NCBI GenBank assembly: GCA_900317055.1
Contig: ONFF01000002.1
Coordinates: forward strand, 1 to 64,000
Direction of reading: 5' to 3'
Origin: an uncultured Bacteroidales bacterium
Lineage (GTDB): Bacteria; Bacteroidota; Bacteroidia; Bacteroidales; F082
DNA: 64,000 bases
The notes under the pieces are model-generated. The model had not been told where the DNA came from and searched no databases. It saw only the letters and a list, made by a program, of their open reading frames with translations. Below, one piece after another: positions 19,971 through 29,642 of the stretch. A program made the position numbers and the translations under genes. Numbering within the stretch: the stretch's first letter is position 1; each line of letters starts with the position of its first letter.

Positions 19971-21578
19971 TTACATCCTAAACACGCCAAACTGCTGCGG
20001 CGGGAAGGGTTGGTTCAATGAGGCGGCAATACCCAAGGCGAGGATTTTGCGTGTGTCGATGGGGTCGATGATGCCATCGTCCCAGAGGCGGGCGGTGCTG
20101 TAGAAGGCCGAGCCTTCGTAGTCGTACTTGGCTAAGATCTCTTTCTTTAGTTGCGCAATTTCGTCTTTCGGGACTTCAAGACCTTTGTATTTATATTGGT
20201 CTTCCTTCACCGTGGCAAGGACGCTGGCCGCCTGCTCACCGCCCATGACGGAGATTTTCGCGTTGGGCCACATGAAGAGCAACCTCGGGCTGTAGGCGCG
20301 ACCCGCCATGCCATAGTTGCCCGCGCCAAAAGAGCCTCCAAAGATGACCGTGAACTTGGGCACATTGGCATTGGAGACCGCGTGCACCATCTTGGCACCG
20401 TCCTTGGCGATGCCACCTTGCTCGTATTGCTTGCCCACCATGAAGCCCGTGATGTTCTGCAAAAACACCAACGGGATGTTACGCTGGCAGCAAAGTTCGA
20501 TGAAGTGCGTAGCTTTCAGTGCTGATTCTGAGAACAATACACCAAAGTTAGCGATAATGCCTACAGGAAAGCCCATCAGATGCGCAAAACCGCAAACGAG
20601 GGTGGTAGCATACCTTGACTTGAATTCTTGGAAACGGCTGCCATCCACAACGCGGGCGATGATTTCCCTTGGATCCACCAATTTGTGGAAATCGATGGGC
20701 GCAAGGCCGTAGAGGTCGTGCGGGTCATATAAAGGTGCCTCAACAGGCAGCATGTCCAGTTTCTGACGGTGCGACTTCTCCAAGGTCTTGAAGATGTTGC
20801 GGCAAATCTGCAAGGCGTGTTGGTCGTTTTCGGCCAAGTGGTCAGCCACACCCGAAACGGAGGTGTGCATCTCGCCGCCACCCAACTCTTCCGCCGTGAC
20901 CACCTCACCCGTGGCGGCCTTTACCAATGGCGGTCCACCGAGGTAAATCGTGCCTTGGTTGCGCACGATGATGGTCTCATCACTCATGGCCGGAACATAA
21001 GCACCGCCTGCAGTACACATACCCATCACGATGGCGATTTGGGGAATGCCCATGGCCGACATACGCGCTTGGTTGTAAAAGAAACGCCCGAAGTGATCGC
21101 GGTCGGGGAAAACCGTGTCCTGCTCGGGTAGGAAAGCACCGCCACTGTCGACCATATAGACGCAAGGCAGGTGGTTCTCCATGGCAATCTCTTGTGCGCG
21201 AAGGTGTTTCTTCACCGTATACTGCATATAGGTGCCGCCTTTTACGGTGGCGTCGTTGGCCACGATGACGGCCTCTCTACCTTGAATCACACCGATACCC
21301 GTGATGATGCCCGCCGAGGGGAAGTCGTTGTTATAGGTGCCATAAGCCGCCATCGGCGACAACTCCAAGAATGGAGTGTTTGGGTCGATGAGCAGGTCGA
21401 TGCGCTCGCGGGCAAGGAGCTTGTTGCGTTTTTTGTGCTTGGCCACGGCACTCTCGCCACCACCTTGCATGGAGGCCGACATCGCCTCACGATATTGAGC
21501 CATCAGCGCAAGGAAGTTCTTCTCGTTCTGCTTGAACTCTTCGGAGTCGGTGCGTATGTTGGATTTCAGTACTTGCAT
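19971..21578 (-). CDS. Acyl-CoA carboxylase, carboxyltransferase (beta) subunit; MCC-like
   Basis: The 535-residue product is a crotonase-fold carboxyltransferase that moves CO2 from carboxybiotin to an acyl-CoA. Landmarks are [16 protein letters not shown], the first oxyanion region [28 protein letters not shown], and the second [15 protein letters not shown]. The PEQ after the first motif and overall length favour the methylcrotonyl-CoA or geranyl-CoA carboxylase type over propionyl-CoA carboxylase. The biotin-carrying alpha subunit is not in the window. An upstream in-frame start at 21692 is rejected because the added residues cover the promoter region. Divergent from ftsX; GH97 follows 33 bases downstream. 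Confidence 0.9.
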   Translation of the reverse strand: MQVLKSNIRTDSEEFKQNEKNFLALMAQYREAMSASMQGGGESAVAKHKKRNKLLARERIDLLIDPNTPFLELSPMAAYGTYNNDFPSAGIITGIGVIQGREAVIVANDATVKGGTYMQYTVKKHLRAQEIAMENHLPCVYMVDSGGAFLPEQDTVFPDRDHFGRFFYNQARMSAMGIPQIAIVMGMCTAGGAYVPAMSDETIIVRNQGTIYLGGPPLVKAATGEVVTAEELGGGEMHTSVSGVADHLAENDQHALQICRNIFKTLEKSHRQKLDMLPVEAPLYDPHDLYGLAPIDFHKLVDPREIIARVVDGSRFQEFKSRYATTLVCGFAHLMGFPVGIIANFGVLFSESALKATHFIELCCQRNIPLVFLQNITGFMVGKQYEQGGIAKDGAKMVHAVSNANVPKFTVIFGGSFGAGNYGMAGRAYSPRLLFMWPNAKISVMGGEQAASVLATVKEDQYKYKGLEVPKDEIAQLKKEILAKYDYEGSAFYSTARLWDDGIIDPIDTRKILALGIAASLNQPFPPQQFGVFRM

Positions 21579-21598
21579 AGTAGTAGAGATTGAAAGCA

Positions 21599-21606
21599 CA
21601 AAAATA
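21599..21606 (-). promoter_or_regulatory. -7 box TATTTTTG for the carboxyltransferase gene
   Basis: Minus-strand match, 20 bases before the start at 21578. Confidence 0.5.
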
Positions 21607-21671
21607 GATAAAAAACCGAAAGTGAAAAACAAAAACTTCATTCCGTGAAAACGGAATTGAAATATTTCCCC

Positions 21672-21679
21672 TATCTTTG
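21672..21679 (+). promoter_or_regulatory. -7 box TATCTTTG for the ftsX operon
   Basis: TATCTTTG lies 43 bases before the ftsX start. A small hairpin (TTCCGT/ACGGAA) and a TTG precede it at shorter than usual spacing. Confidence 0.5.
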
Positions 21680-21722
21680 CCGTTTCATTCATAATGAGGT
21701 TACTGAGTTTATCGAAGTAAAG

Positions 21723-22601
21723 ATGTCCGAAAAGAGTTCAAGCAAAAGCCGGGTGGCAGGGTCCTATTTCATGTCGCTGATGAGTATTTCGTTAGTACTC
21801 TTCCTCTTAGGCGTGTTTGCCCTGCTTATGATGCATGCGCAGAAACTCTCCAACCATCTCAAGGAAAACATCGGCTTCGAGGTGGTGATGAACAGCAATG
21901 TGAAAGAAGCAAATATCCTCAAACTACAACAGGAACTCGACTCCATGCCCGCCGTGAAGTCGACAGAATACATCACCAAGGATGAGGCCATCCGCCGTTT
22001 GAGCGAAGACCTCGGCGAAGACTTCCTGCAATGGCTCGGCAACGAAGAAAACCCGCTCCTCCCCTCCATCGATGTGCGCTTCAATGCCGACTGGGCCAAC
22101 AATGACAGCATTAACCTCATCCAAGCCCAACTGAAGAAAAACAAGGATGTCAAGGAAATCTACTACCAAAAATCCTTGGTCAACTTAATCAACCAGAATG
22201 TCAACCGAATCGGCCTCGCGCTGATGATTGCCAGCTTGGTACTACTCATCATCTCCATCACACTGATACGCAATACGATACGACTTAGCATCTACTCCAA
22301 GCGTTTCCTTGTGCGGAGCATGCAACTTGTGGGGGCAACACCCGCCTACATCCGTCGGCCTTTCATCAGGAGTGGCATCACCCAGGGCTTTTTCGGGGCT
22401 TTACTGGCCGATGCTTTCTTGGCTCTGCTGCTTTACGGTCTCACCAAACGCTTACCGGAACTGACTTTTGTACAAGACTATAAAATCATCATTTGCATCT
22501 TTGTCGGTGTCCTTATTTTGGGCATACTTCTCGGCGGTCTTTCTACGCGACTGGCCCTCCGGAAATACCTCCACGCCGACATCGACCAACTGTATGCATA
22601 G
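21723..22601 (+). CDS. ftsX: Cell-division ABC-transporter-like permease FtsX
   Basis: The 292-residue product has the FtsX plan. A cytosolic N-terminus is followed by a first transmembrane segment near residues 18-40. An extracytoplasmic domain of about 130 residues comes next ([32 protein letters not shown]). Three more membrane segments occupy the C-terminal half ([50 protein letters not shown]). With FtsE it couples divisome signals to peptidoglycan hydrolases. ftsE is not adjacent, which is common in this phylum. The start at 21723 is set by the upstream -7 box. It heads a run with DUF3098, uppP, truB and queA. Confidence 0.92.
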   Translation: MSEKSSSKSRVAGSYFMSLMSISLVLFLLGVFALLMMHAQKLSNHLKENIGFEVVMNSNVKEANILKLQQELDSMPAVKSTEYITKDEAIRRLSEDLGEDFLQWLGNEENPLLPSIDVRFNADWANNDSINLIQAQLKKNKDVKEIYYQKSLVNLINQNVNRIGLALMIASLVLLIISITLIRNTIRLSIYSKRFLVRSMQLVGATPAYIRRPFIRSGITQGFFGALLADAFLALLLYGLTKRLPELTFVQDYKIIICIFVGVLILGILLGGLSTRLALRKYLHADIDQLYA

Positions 22602-22603
22602 GG

Positions 22604-22646
22604 TCTCTGAGCCTGAGGTCCCTGAGCAGAGTCGAAGGGTCGAAAG
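22604..22646. repeat. CCTGAGC / TCGAAGGG repeat (copy a)
   Basis: Contains GGTCCCTGAGC followed by GTCGAAGGGTCG. The same short words, in either orientation, recur at 23967-23997 and 43337-43424. This is a dispersed palindrome-like intergenic repeat. Confidence 0.5.
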
Positions 22647-22695
22647 GCCCGCCAAATTTTAAATCTTAAATCTTGAATTTTAAATACTACTGAAT

Positions 22696-22980
22696 ATGGC
22701 AAAAGAAATAACAAAGACAAAAGCAAAAACGGCCGAAGTCGCTGACAACCAAAAGGTCATGCCCTTCGGCAAACAGAACTACATCATCGTGCTCATCGGT
22801 ATCGCCCTGCTTGCCTTGGGCTTCATCCTGATGATTGGCGGAGGCTCCTCTGACCCCGATGTGTTTAACCCAAAAATGTTTGATTTCCAACATATCACTC
22901 TGTCCACCATTTTGATTCTGGCAGGGTTTGTCGTTGAAATCGTGGCAATATTCTGGAAAGGAAAAAATAAAAAAGAATAA
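22696..22980 (+). CDS. DUF3098 family small membrane protein
   Basis: The 94-residue protein has a charged cytosolic start, the family motif MPFGKQNYI near residue 22, and two transmembrane segments (IIVLIGIALLALGFILMIGG and LSTILILAGFVVEIVAIFW). A short loop with DPDVFNPKMFDF joins them, and the C-terminus is Lys-rich. DUF3098 proteins are almost confined to Bacteroidetes and typically lie between ftsX and uppP, as here. That suggests a role in cell-envelope assembly, but no function is established. Confidence 0.88.
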   Translation: MAKEITKTKAKTAEVADNQKVMPFGKQNYIIVLIGIALLALGFILMIGGGSSDPDVFNPKMFDFQHITLSTILILAGFVVEIVAIFWKGKNKKE

Positions 22981-23134
22981 TCACAAAACCTGCAAAACTC
23001 ACCAAACCTGATTAAGTATTGTTTAGGAAAGCGGCCAACCGGCACGCTTTCCTGCGGTAACCCGGTTGGGTGCCGCGGACACAAAAAATGATGTTTTGAA
23101 GGTTTGGGGAGTTTTGTGACAAAAACAAATAATT

Positions 23135-23968
23135 ATGGATTGGTTACAAGCATTAATCTTAGGCATTATTCAAGGTTTGACGGAATATCTGCCCGTCAGC
23201 AGTAGTGGTCACTTAGCCATTGGTCAAGCCCTCTTCGGTCTCGAAGACGGCGAATCGAACCTCGCATTTACGGTCTTGCTTCATGTGGCCACCGTGCTCA
23301 GCACTTTGGTCATCCTGTGGAAGGAAATCGTGTGGATTTTCAAGGACCTGTTTGCCAAGCAGTCGTGGCGCAAATACTGCAACCTCAATGACGGCACGAA
23401 ATACGCCTTCAACATCCTCATCTCGATGATTCCCGTGATGATTGTCGGCTTGTTTTTCAAGGACAAGGTAGAAGAGGTCTTCGGCTCAGGCCTGCTCATC
23501 GTGGGCATCATGCTCTTGGTGACGGCTTCGTTGCTTGCCTTCTCCTACTTCGCAAAACCCAGACAAAAGGAAAACATCAGTGGTTGGCATGCCTTCATTA
23601 TCGGTATCGCTCAGGCTTGCGCCGTGATGCCAGGTCTGTCGCGCTCGGGTAGCACCATCGCCACAGGTTTGCTGTTGGGCAACAAAAAGGAAAAATTGGC
23701 TCAGTTCTCCTTCCTGATGGTCATTCCTCCTATTCTCGGCGAAGCTTTGCTCGATGTCAAGGATATGTTTGAGGTTGGATTCAGCCAAGCCATGAGCGGC
23801 ATTTCGCCCGTGGCGGCCATCGTGGGCTTCCTGGCAGCCTTCATCTTCGGCTGCATCGCCTGCAAGTGGATGATCAACATCGTGAAAAAGGGCAAGCTGA
23901 TTTGGTTTGCCGTGTATTGCGCCATTGTGGGTATTTTGGCCATTGTGTTACCGTATGTTCTTAATTAA
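23135..23968 (+). CDS. uppP: Undecaprenyl-diphosphatase UppP/BacA
   Basis: Integral membrane phosphatase that recycles the lipid carrier of cell-wall synthesis by removing one phosphate from undecaprenyl diphosphate. The 277-residue product carries the first signature [19 protein letters not shown] near the N-terminus and the second, [18 protein letters not shown], near residue 165. These hold the catalytic Glu and the Ser/Arg residues. About eight membrane segments are visible. Its overexpression is known to give bacitracin resistance. Position after ftsX and DUF3098 is conserved in the phylum. Confidence 0.95.
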   Translation: MDWLQALILGIIQGLTEYLPVSSSGHLAIGQALFGLEDGESNLAFTVLLHVATVLSTLVILWKEIVWIFKDLFAKQSWRKYCNLNDGTKYAFNILISMIPVMIVGLFFKDKVEEVFGSGLLIVGIMLLVTASLLAFSYFAKPRQKENISGWHAFIIGIAQACAVMPGLSRSGSTIATGLLLGNKKEKLAQFSFLMVIPPILGEALLDVKDMFEVGFSQAMSGISPVAAIVGFLAAFIFGCIACKWMINIVKKGKLIWFAVYCAIVGILAIVLPYVLN

Positions 23969-23997
23969 CGGCCCTTCGACAGGCTCAGGGACCTGAA
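23967..23997. repeat. CCCTTCGACAGGCTCAGGG repeat (copy b)
   Basis: Fills almost all of the 31-base gap between uppP and truB and ends two bases before the truB ATG. It is in the opposite orientation to the copy at 22604. Confidence 0.55.
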
Positions 23998-23999
23998 CC

Positions 24000-24749
24000 A
24001 TGAAAATGTTCAACTTCGAAGAAGGCGAGGTCATCCTCATCGACAAGCCCTTGGACTGGACTTCGTTCGACACAGTCAACTTCATCCGTTCCTTGCTCAA
24101 CCGTTGCTATGGCATCCGCAAGCTAAAGGTGGGCCATGCCGGTACTTTGGACCCATTGGCCACAGGCCTGCTCATCCTCTGCACAGGCAAAATGACCAAG
24201 CAAATCGACAACTATCAGGCGCAGGTGAAGACCTACACGGGCACCATCCTGCTCGGCCAGACCACCCCAACCTTCGACTTGGAGAGCGAACCTAATGCCT
24301 TCTTCCCCACTGACAATATCACGCCAGAACAGATTGAGGCTGCCCGCCAGCAGTTCATCGGTGACCTGAAGCAATACCCGCCCAAGTACTCCGCCATCAA
24401 AATCAAGGGGAAACGCGCCTTCGACTATGCCCGCTCCGATGAGGAAATCGAGCTGAAAGCCCGCGATGTGCGCATCGATGACTTCAAACTCAACCTCGAC
24501 CGTTTCCCTGAACTCGACTTCGAAGTCACTTGCAGCAAAGGTACCTACATCCGTAGCCTCGCCAACGACTTCGGCAAAACTTTAGGCAATGGTGCCTGCC
24601 TGACCTCACTGCGCCGAACCCGCATCGGTGACTTCAAGGTTGAAGATGCTTGGCCTTTGGAAAAGCTGAAACAGCATATCATCGACACGGGCGACGCTTT
24701 TAAGGAGTGGAAAAAGGAACAATTGGAAAAAGAGCAAAAACAAGCTTGA
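24000..24749 (+). CDS. truB: tRNA pseudouridine(55) synthase
   Basis: Makes pseudouridine 55 in the T loop of tRNAs. The 249-residue product carries DKPLDWTSFD at the N-terminus and the catalytic Asp in VGHAGTLDPLATGLL near residue 48. It also has the conserved YPPKYSAIKIKGKRAFDYAR and CSKGTYIRSLANDFG. A Lys/Glu-rich tail ends the protein. An ATG six bases downstream is also possible as start. The gene is probably translated from the ftsX-uppP transcript; queA, next, has its own strong promoter. Confidence 0.95.
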   Translation: MKMFNFEEGEVILIDKPLDWTSFDTVNFIRSLLNRCYGIRKLKVGHAGTLDPLATGLLILCTGKMTKQIDNYQAQVKTYTGTILLGQTTPTFDLESEPNAFFPTDNITPEQIEAARQQFIGDLKQYPPKYSAIKIKGKRAFDYARSDEEIELKARDVRIDDFKLNLDRFPELDFEVTCSKGTYIRSLANDFGKTLGNGACLTSLRRTRIGDFKVEDAWPLEKLKQHIIDTGDAFKEWKKEQLEKEQKQA

Positions 24750-24774
24750 CAATCAATGCTTTAATAAAAAATAC

Positions 24775-24805
24775 TTGACAAAATTTCGGTTTTGTCGTAT
24801 CTTTG
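24775..24805 (+). promoter_or_regulatory. queA promoter (TTGACA, TATCTTTG, 20-base spacer)
   Basis: TTG at 24775-24777 and TATCTTTG at 24798-24805 are 20 bases apart, the best consensus promoter in this window. The queA start lies 37 bases downstream of the -7 box. Confidence 0.7.
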
Positions 24806-24842
24806 TAGTTTGTTTCGGAAAAAACAACAATAACATCATACA

Positions 24843-25892
24843 ATGAAACTCTCACAATTCAAATTCAACTTGCCTAGCGAGCTCATCGCGCTGCAGCCTA
24901 CACAAAACCGCGACGAAGCTCGTATGATGGTCGTCGACCGCAGAACGGGTAAAATCGAACACCGCATTTTCAAGGATCTAGTGGATTATGTGAAAGACGG
25001 CGATGTGTTCGTCATCAATAACACTAAGGTGTTCCCCGCCAAACTCTATGGCGAAAAGGAGAAGACTGGCGCCAAAATTGAGGTGCTGCTGCTCCGCGAA
25101 CTCGACCACGAGAGCCGCCTTTGGGATGTGCTTGTCGACCCAGCGCGTAAAATCCGTATCGGTAACAAACTCTACTTCGGTGAAGGCGACGAACTGGTGG
25201 CCGAAGTCATCGACAACACCACCTCGCGCGGCCGCACATTGCGTTTCCTTTATGATGGCACCTACGACGAGTTCAAGAAGACCCTTTCGGGACTCGGCCA
25301 CACGCCTATTCCTAAGGAACTCAACCGCGACGAACGCCCCGAAGACGCCGAGGACTTCCAGACCATCTACGCCAAGGTGGAAGGTGCCGTATCAGCTCCC
25401 ACTGCTGGCATGCACTTCAGTAAAATCCTGATGAAACGCTTGGAAATCGTGGGCGCTTCCTTCGCTGAGCTGACCCTGCACCCAGGCATGGGCAATTTCC
25501 GCGACATCGAAGTGGAAGACCTCACCAAGCACAAACCAGACTCAGAAGAGATGTACATCGACGAAGAATGCTGCACCTTGGTCAACGAGGCCAATGCGCG
25601 ACATAACAATGTGTTTGCCGTGGGTACTACATCGCTGAAAGCCCTTGAGACAGCCATGACCATCGGTGGTAAGATCAAACCGTACAAAGGCTGGACCAAC
25701 AAGTTCATCTTTCCGCCTTACACTTTCTCCGTAGCCAACTGCATGATTACCAACTTCCACCTTCCCAAGTCACCCATGATGATGGAGGTGGCCGCATTCG
25801 CAGGCTACGACCTGCTGATGAAAGCCTACAAGGAAGCTATTGCTGAGAAGTATCGTTTCTTCACCTATGGTGATGCGATGTTGATTATTTAA
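24843..25892 (+). CDS. queA: SAM:tRNA ribosyltransferase-isomerase
   Basis: Transfers and rearranges the ribosyl part of SAM onto preQ1 in tRNA to give epoxyqueuosine. The 349-residue product starts with [26 protein letters not shown] and carries [28 protein letters not shown] and [18 protein letters not shown]. It ends with [13 protein letters not shown] and a Phe/Tyr-rich tail, all expected for QueA. It is the last gene of the ftsX run and has its own promoter. The glyS leader with the long inverted repeat begins directly after it. Confidence 0.96.
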   Translation: MKLSQFKFNLPSELIALQPTQNRDEARMMVVDRRTGKIEHRIFKDLVDYVKDGDVFVINNTKVFPAKLYGEKEKTGAKIEVLLLRELDHESRLWDVLVDPARKIRIGNKLYFGEGDELVAEVIDNTTSRGRTLRFLYDGTYDEFKKTLSGLGHTPIPKELNRDERPEDAEDFQTIYAKVEGAVSAPTAGMHFSKILMKRLEIVGASFAELTLHPGMGNFRDIEVEDLTKHKPDSEEMYIDEECCTLVNEANARHNNVFAVGTTSLKALETAMTIGGKIKPYKGWTNKFIFPPYTFSVANCMITNFHLPKSPMMMEVAAFAGYDLLMKAYKEAIAEKYRFFTYGDAMLII

Positions 25893-25893
25893 T

Positions 25894-26006
25894 TATGCCT
25901 CTAGCTTCTGGCCTCTGGCTTCTGGCAGCTTCATCATAGAAGTATGTCTCACATCAAAAATAAAAGCTGCCAAAAGCCAATAGCCAGTTGCCAAAAGCCA
26001 ATCATT
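25894..26006. repeat. Long imperfect inverted repeat in the glyS leader
   Basis: Left arm with GGCCTCTGGCTTCTGGCAGC and right arm with AAAGCTGCCAAAAGCCAATA can pair around an AT-rich loop of about 40 bases. It is clearly related to the copy at 4197-4310 before glyA. It is followed by two AATCTTAAAT words before the start codon. Confidence 0.6.
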
Positions 26007-26047
26007 GAATCTTAAATCTTTGAATCTTAAATAAATAACTAACAATA

Positions 26048-27571
26048 ATGAATCAAGAAGATTTTTTCAAGAAAATAACCGCTCATGCGAAGGAATATGG
26101 TTTCATTTTTCCTTCGAGCGAGATTTATGACGGACTGTCGGCTGTCTATGATTACGGCCAAAACGGCGTGGAGCTGAAGAAGAACATCCGTGAATACTGG
26201 TGGAAAGCTATGGTGCAGATGCACGAGAACATCGTCGGTATCGACGCCGCTATATTCATGCACCCCACCACCTGGAAGGCCTCTGGCCATGTCGACGCCT
26301 TCAACGACCCGCTCATCGACAACCGCGACAGTAAAAAACGCTACCGTGCCGATGTGCTCGTCGAAGATTACATGGCCAAGATCGAGGAGAAGATTAATAA
26401 AGAGGTGGAGAAAGCCCGTAAGCGCTTCGGCGATGCCTTCAACGAGGAACAGTTTGTGACCACCAACCCGCGCGTGCTCGAACACAAGGCCAAAATCGAG
26501 GAAATCAGCCACCGCCTGTATGGTGCCATGGAAAGAAACGACCTCGACGCCATTAAGCAGCTCATCCTTGACCTGGAAATCGTTTGCCCCATCAGTGGTA
26601 CCCGCAACTGGACCGATGTGCGTCAGTTCAACCTGATGTTTGCCACCAAGATGGGTAGCGTGGCCGACGGCTCCGACACCATCTACCTGCGTCCTGAGAC
26701 GGCACAGGGCATCTTCGTCAACTACCTCAATGTGCAGAAGACCGGCCGCATGAAGATTCCGTTCGGCATCGCCCAGACCGGTAAAGCCTTCCGCAATGAG
26801 ATTGTGGCCCGTCAGTTCATCTTCCGCATGCGCGAGTTCGAGCAGATGGAGATGCAGTTCTTCGTCCGTCCAGGCACGGAGCTCGAATGGTTCCAGCATT
26901 GGAAGCAGGAACGCCTCGCTTGGCACCTCTCGCTGGGTCTGCCCGCCGAGAAATACCGCTTCCACGACCACGAGAAGCTGGCCCACTACGCCAACGCCGC
27001 AACCGACATCGAGTTCGACTTCCCCTTCGGCTTCAAGGAGCTGGAAGGCATCCACAGCCGCACCGACTTCGACCTCTCGGCCCATGCCAAATACTCGGGC
27101 AAGAAGCTCCAATATTTCGATCCCGACACCAACGAGAGCTACACACCTTATGTCATTGAGACCTCCATTGGCCTCGACCGTATGTTCCTCGCCATGTTCA
27201 GCAATGCCTTCACCGAGGAGAAGCTGGAAGACGGCTCGGAGCGCGTGGTGCTGAAGTTGCCGGCCATCCTTGCACCTTACAAGGTCGCCGTGCTGCCTTT
27301 GGTCAAGAAAGATGGTCTGCCAGAGAAGGCTCGCGAGATCATCGACTCGTTGAAAGCCGACTTCATGTGCCAATACGAGGAAAAAGACTCCATCGGCAAG
27401 CGTTACAGAAGACAAGATGCCATCGGCACGCCGATGTGCGTCACCGTGGATAACGACACCTTGGTTGACAACACCGTCACCGTGCGCGACCGCGACACAA
27501 TGGCCCAAGTGCGCGTCCCGATCGACAATCTGAGAAACATGATTTTCGATGAGTTGAAGCCGAAAAAGTAA
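26048..27571 (+). CDS. glyS: Glycyl-tRNA synthetase, dimeric (alpha2) type
   Basis: Class II synthetase charging tRNA-Gly; 507 residues, the eukaryote/archaeon-like homodimeric form rather than the alpha2beta2 form. Motif 1 region is IFPSSEIYDGL to EYWWKAMV. YLRPETAQGIFVNY, motif 2 FRNEIVARQFIFRMREFEQ and motif 3 TSIGLDRMFLAMF follow. The C-terminal anticodon-binding domain (KVAVLPLVKKDGLPEKA) is complete. An uninterrupted 543-codon frame on the opposite strand is a shadow of its codon bias. The leader carries the same inverted repeat as glyA. Confidence 0.96.
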   Translation: MNQEDFFKKITAHAKEYGFIFPSSEIYDGLSAVYDYGQNGVELKKNIREYWWKAMVQMHENIVGIDAAIFMHPTTWKASGHVDAFNDPLIDNRDSKKRYRADVLVEDYMAKIEEKINKEVEKARKRFGDAFNEEQFVTTNPRVLEHKAKIEEISHRLYGAMERNDLDAIKQLILDLEIVCPISGTRNWTDVRQFNLMFATKMGSVADGSDTIYLRPETAQGIFVNYLNVQKTGRMKIPFGIAQTGKAFRNEIVARQFIFRMREFEQMEMQFFVRPGTELEWFQHWKQERLAWHLSLGLPAEKYRFHDHEKLAHYANAATDIEFDFPFGFKELEGIHSRTDFDLSAHAKYSGKKLQYFDPDTNESYTPYVIETSIGLDRMFLAMFSNAFTEEKLEDGSERVVLKLPAILAPYKVAVLPLVKKDGLPEKAREIIDSLKADFMCQYEEKDSIGKRYRRQDAIGTPMCVTVDNDTLVDNTVTVRDRDTMAQVRVPIDNLRNMIFDELKPKK

Positions 27572-27607
27572 TGTTTTTTCGGCTTGTATGGGCGCATTGA
27601 ATGCGTC
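27557..27607 (+). terminator. Hairpins at the glyS 3' end
   Basis: AAGCCGAAAAA at 27557-27567 pairs with TTTTTCGGCTT at 27575-27585, overlapping the stop codon. A second small palindrome (CGCATT G AATGCG, 27593-27605) follows. There is no clean T run after the first stem, so termination efficiency is uncertain. The rest of the gap to 27832 shows only a promoter box. Confidence 0.45.
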
Positions 27608-27755
27608 CGTATGATAGACAACCACATAGACAACGGTTGGATTTCGATTTTGCAACAATTTGAAATCCAATCGTTTAATTTTTTATCACATCTCAAGATG
27701 ATAGACAAGCCCTCTAAAGGGCTTGACAAATGGTTTTTCGTTTTGAGAAATGTTC

Positions 27756-27763
27756 TACTTTTG
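27756..27763 (+). promoter_or_regulatory. -7 box TACTTTTG for the cargo cluster
   Basis: TAnnTTTG match 69 bases before the ATG at 27833, the only good promoter box ahead of the tightly spaced genes running to 38499. The -33 region is weak. Confidence 0.45.
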
Positions 27764-27832
27764 CGTTGCAGACCTGAAAGGAATGCAAAAACAGAACAAC
27801 AAACTAAGATAAAAACGAAAAACCCTAGAACT

Positions 27833-29623
27833 ATGAAAAAGATATTCGCATTATTAATTCTCTTCTATACCTGCTTTGGCATCCTTGAAGCACAAAACAT
27901 CTGGGAGCCCCTGAATCTTCCCGGTTCACTCAGGGGTGTGAACACCCAAGGTGATTTGTTCTGCATCCAGTACACCCATCCTATAAACCTGCTACGATCA
28001 CTAGACGAAGGCGAGACCTGGGAAACCGTGTTCACTGGCAATATCGGAAATTGTATCATCGGAGACAAAGGCAGGATTTTCCTGATAGACGACAATATCG
28101 TCTATTATTCAGACGATAACGGCGACACCTGGCAGCAGACTTCACCTATTAATGATGGCACTGGCTACAATCCTTTCAGTTACATGAGAATGGTTTCTCC
28201 TTCGAACGACACACTCGTTGGATGGAAATCTCCTTTTCTTATTTGGACACTTGATGGCGGCCTCACTTGGGACTCGACCCACATCGCCTTCATGGAAAAC
28301 GACCAAGAAGTCTCAAGCCTTCTGGTCAATGAAAACGGTGATGTATATGCCAGTATCTGGCGCAACATCGGACCTAACATCGGCGTGTATCACACCACCC
28401 TTTCTGATATGCGCAACTGGGAACTCGTTGCCTTTGAAGGCCTTGGCATCAAAGACATGGCTTTTGACCCTGAAGGCAATTTGCTTTGCGGTGTTGATTT
28501 CGACGGCAACTTTTCAGGCTTTGAGCATATACCTGGGTTTTATGCTTTTCGGGCCAGCAAAGTCGATGTTTCCGACAATGGCATCCTATACAAACCTAGT
28601 ATTCCAAATGCAAACACGGCTGTTTTGGCCTATTCCTTTGACCATGGCGAACACTTCTACAACACCTTTGAAAACCTTCCCGTCTCAGAACTCCTTCCTA
28701 CCAACCTTTCCATGGGTTGGGACAATCGCTTGTATTTTGTAGGCGATGGGCAATTTTGGAGGAGTATTCCCTATGCCGATGACATTCCAAGCATTTTCAC
28801 TTTGTTTTCTGACTGGTATTATGAAATCCTCAACGACGACGGCAACATCTCTTACCAACATCTGGAATATGTCGGTGATACGCTGTTCGACCGAGCAGGC
28901 AAACGCCCGAAGGTCATCGTGCGCAGCAATACCCACTACGACCGCAGCGAAATTACCGAAGTCACCCACGAATATGTCTACGAGGAAGACGGCAAAGTGT
29001 ATTGGTGGAACAAAACCACTGAAGAATTCACAACACTGTACGACTTCTGGGCTAATGTTGGTGACGAGTGGGACATCAAGGTAGGGAACGAGACCATCAC
29101 CGTCCATGTTGATGCCATTGACGAAAGTTACGAATACAACAATAGGAATTACAGAGCGTTGCATATCACCGACGCAAACGACATTTTCAGCGGCACCATC
29201 ATTTGCGGCCTCGGCCATCTGACGAGTTTCTTCCCTGAAAAACTGATGACGCAAGGTAAAAGATCCAATGTGGAAGGTTTACGCTGTTACTGGAGGGATG
29301 GCATCTTGGCATACAAAGATGGAGAAAGGGATTGTGATGAGATTTATCAACAACTGCACAACGGTATTGAGGAAGACAACCCTTCGACAGACGCAGGGGC
29401 CTTAACGGTTTATCCCAATCCCGCTAGCGGTGTTTTGTTTGTAGAGACGGTGAATGCACCGTCTCTACCAGACCCAACCTACCGCATCACCAACCTCATG
29501 GGGCAAACCCTGCTGCAAGGTGCGATTAATGCTGAAACCCAGCAGATTAATATAGCATCCCTGCCAGCGGGAATGTATTTCATTATCTCTGCTGGTGAAA
29601 CACGAAAATTTGTAGTAAAATAA
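27833..29623 (+). CDS. T9SS cargo: beta-propeller-like N-terminus plus shared WYY module
   Basis: The 596-residue product has a signal peptide (MKKIFALLILFYTCFG, cleavage after LEAQ). Residues about 25-310 hold short repeats of the sort SLDEGETWETVF, YYSDDNGDTWQQT and WTLDGGLTWDST, typical of BNR/sialidase-like propellers. From about 320 comes a module beginning DWYYEILNDDG and containing VIVRSNTHYDR, HEYVYEEDGKVYWWN, GHLTSFFPEKLM and GLRCYW. It is closely similar to one in the cargo at 31088. The sorting domain follows (VYPNPASG, YRITNLMGQ, ending KFVVK) and includes a 28-base palindrome encoding VET...SLP. It is presumably surface-exposed. The native ligand or substrate is unknown. Confidence 0.85.
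   Translation: MKKIFALLILFYTCFGILEAQNIWEPLNLPGSLRGVNTQGDLFCIQYTHPINLLRSLDEGETWETVFTGNIGNCIIGDKGRIFLIDDNIVYYSDDNGDTWQQTSPINDGTGYNPFSYMRMVSPSNDTLVGWKSPFLIWTLDGGLTWDSTHIAFMENDQEVSSLLVNENGDVYASIWRNIGPNIGVYHTTLSDMRNWELVAFEGLGIKDMAFDPEGNLLCGVDFDGNFSGFEHIPGFYAFRASKVDVSDNGILYKPSIPNANTAVLAYSFDHGEHFYNTFENLPVSELLPTNLSMGWDNRLYFVGDGQFWRSIPYADDIPSIFTLFSDWYYEILNDDGNISYQHLEYVGDTLFDRAGKRPKVIVRSNTHYDRSEITEVTHEYVYEEDGKVYWWNKTTEEFTTLYDFWANVGDEWDIKVGNETITVHVDAIDESYEYNNRNYRALHITDANDIFSGTIICGLGHLTSFFPEKLMTQGKRSNVEGLRCYWRDGILAYKDGERDCDEIYQQLHNGIEEDNPSTDAGALTVYPNPASGVLFVETVNAPSLPDPTYRITNLMGQTLLQGAINAETQQINIASLPAGMYFIISAGETRKFVVK
29441..29468. repeat. GTAGAGAC palindrome inside a T9SS sorting domain (coding copy 1)
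   Basis: Arms GTAGAGACGGTG and CACCGTCTCTAC flank AATG. Translated in the gene's frame it gives VET...SL. Only one base differs from the inner 28 bases of the intergenic copy at 10077. Confidence 0.9.
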
Positions 29624-29642
29624 ACAAAAAAAATCTAATACC

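Noticed and set aside
26039..27670. A 543-codon open frame on the minus strand across glyS
   Set aside because: It is the mirror of a strongly biased coding frame. glyS is recognised over its full length and the antisense product resembles nothing.
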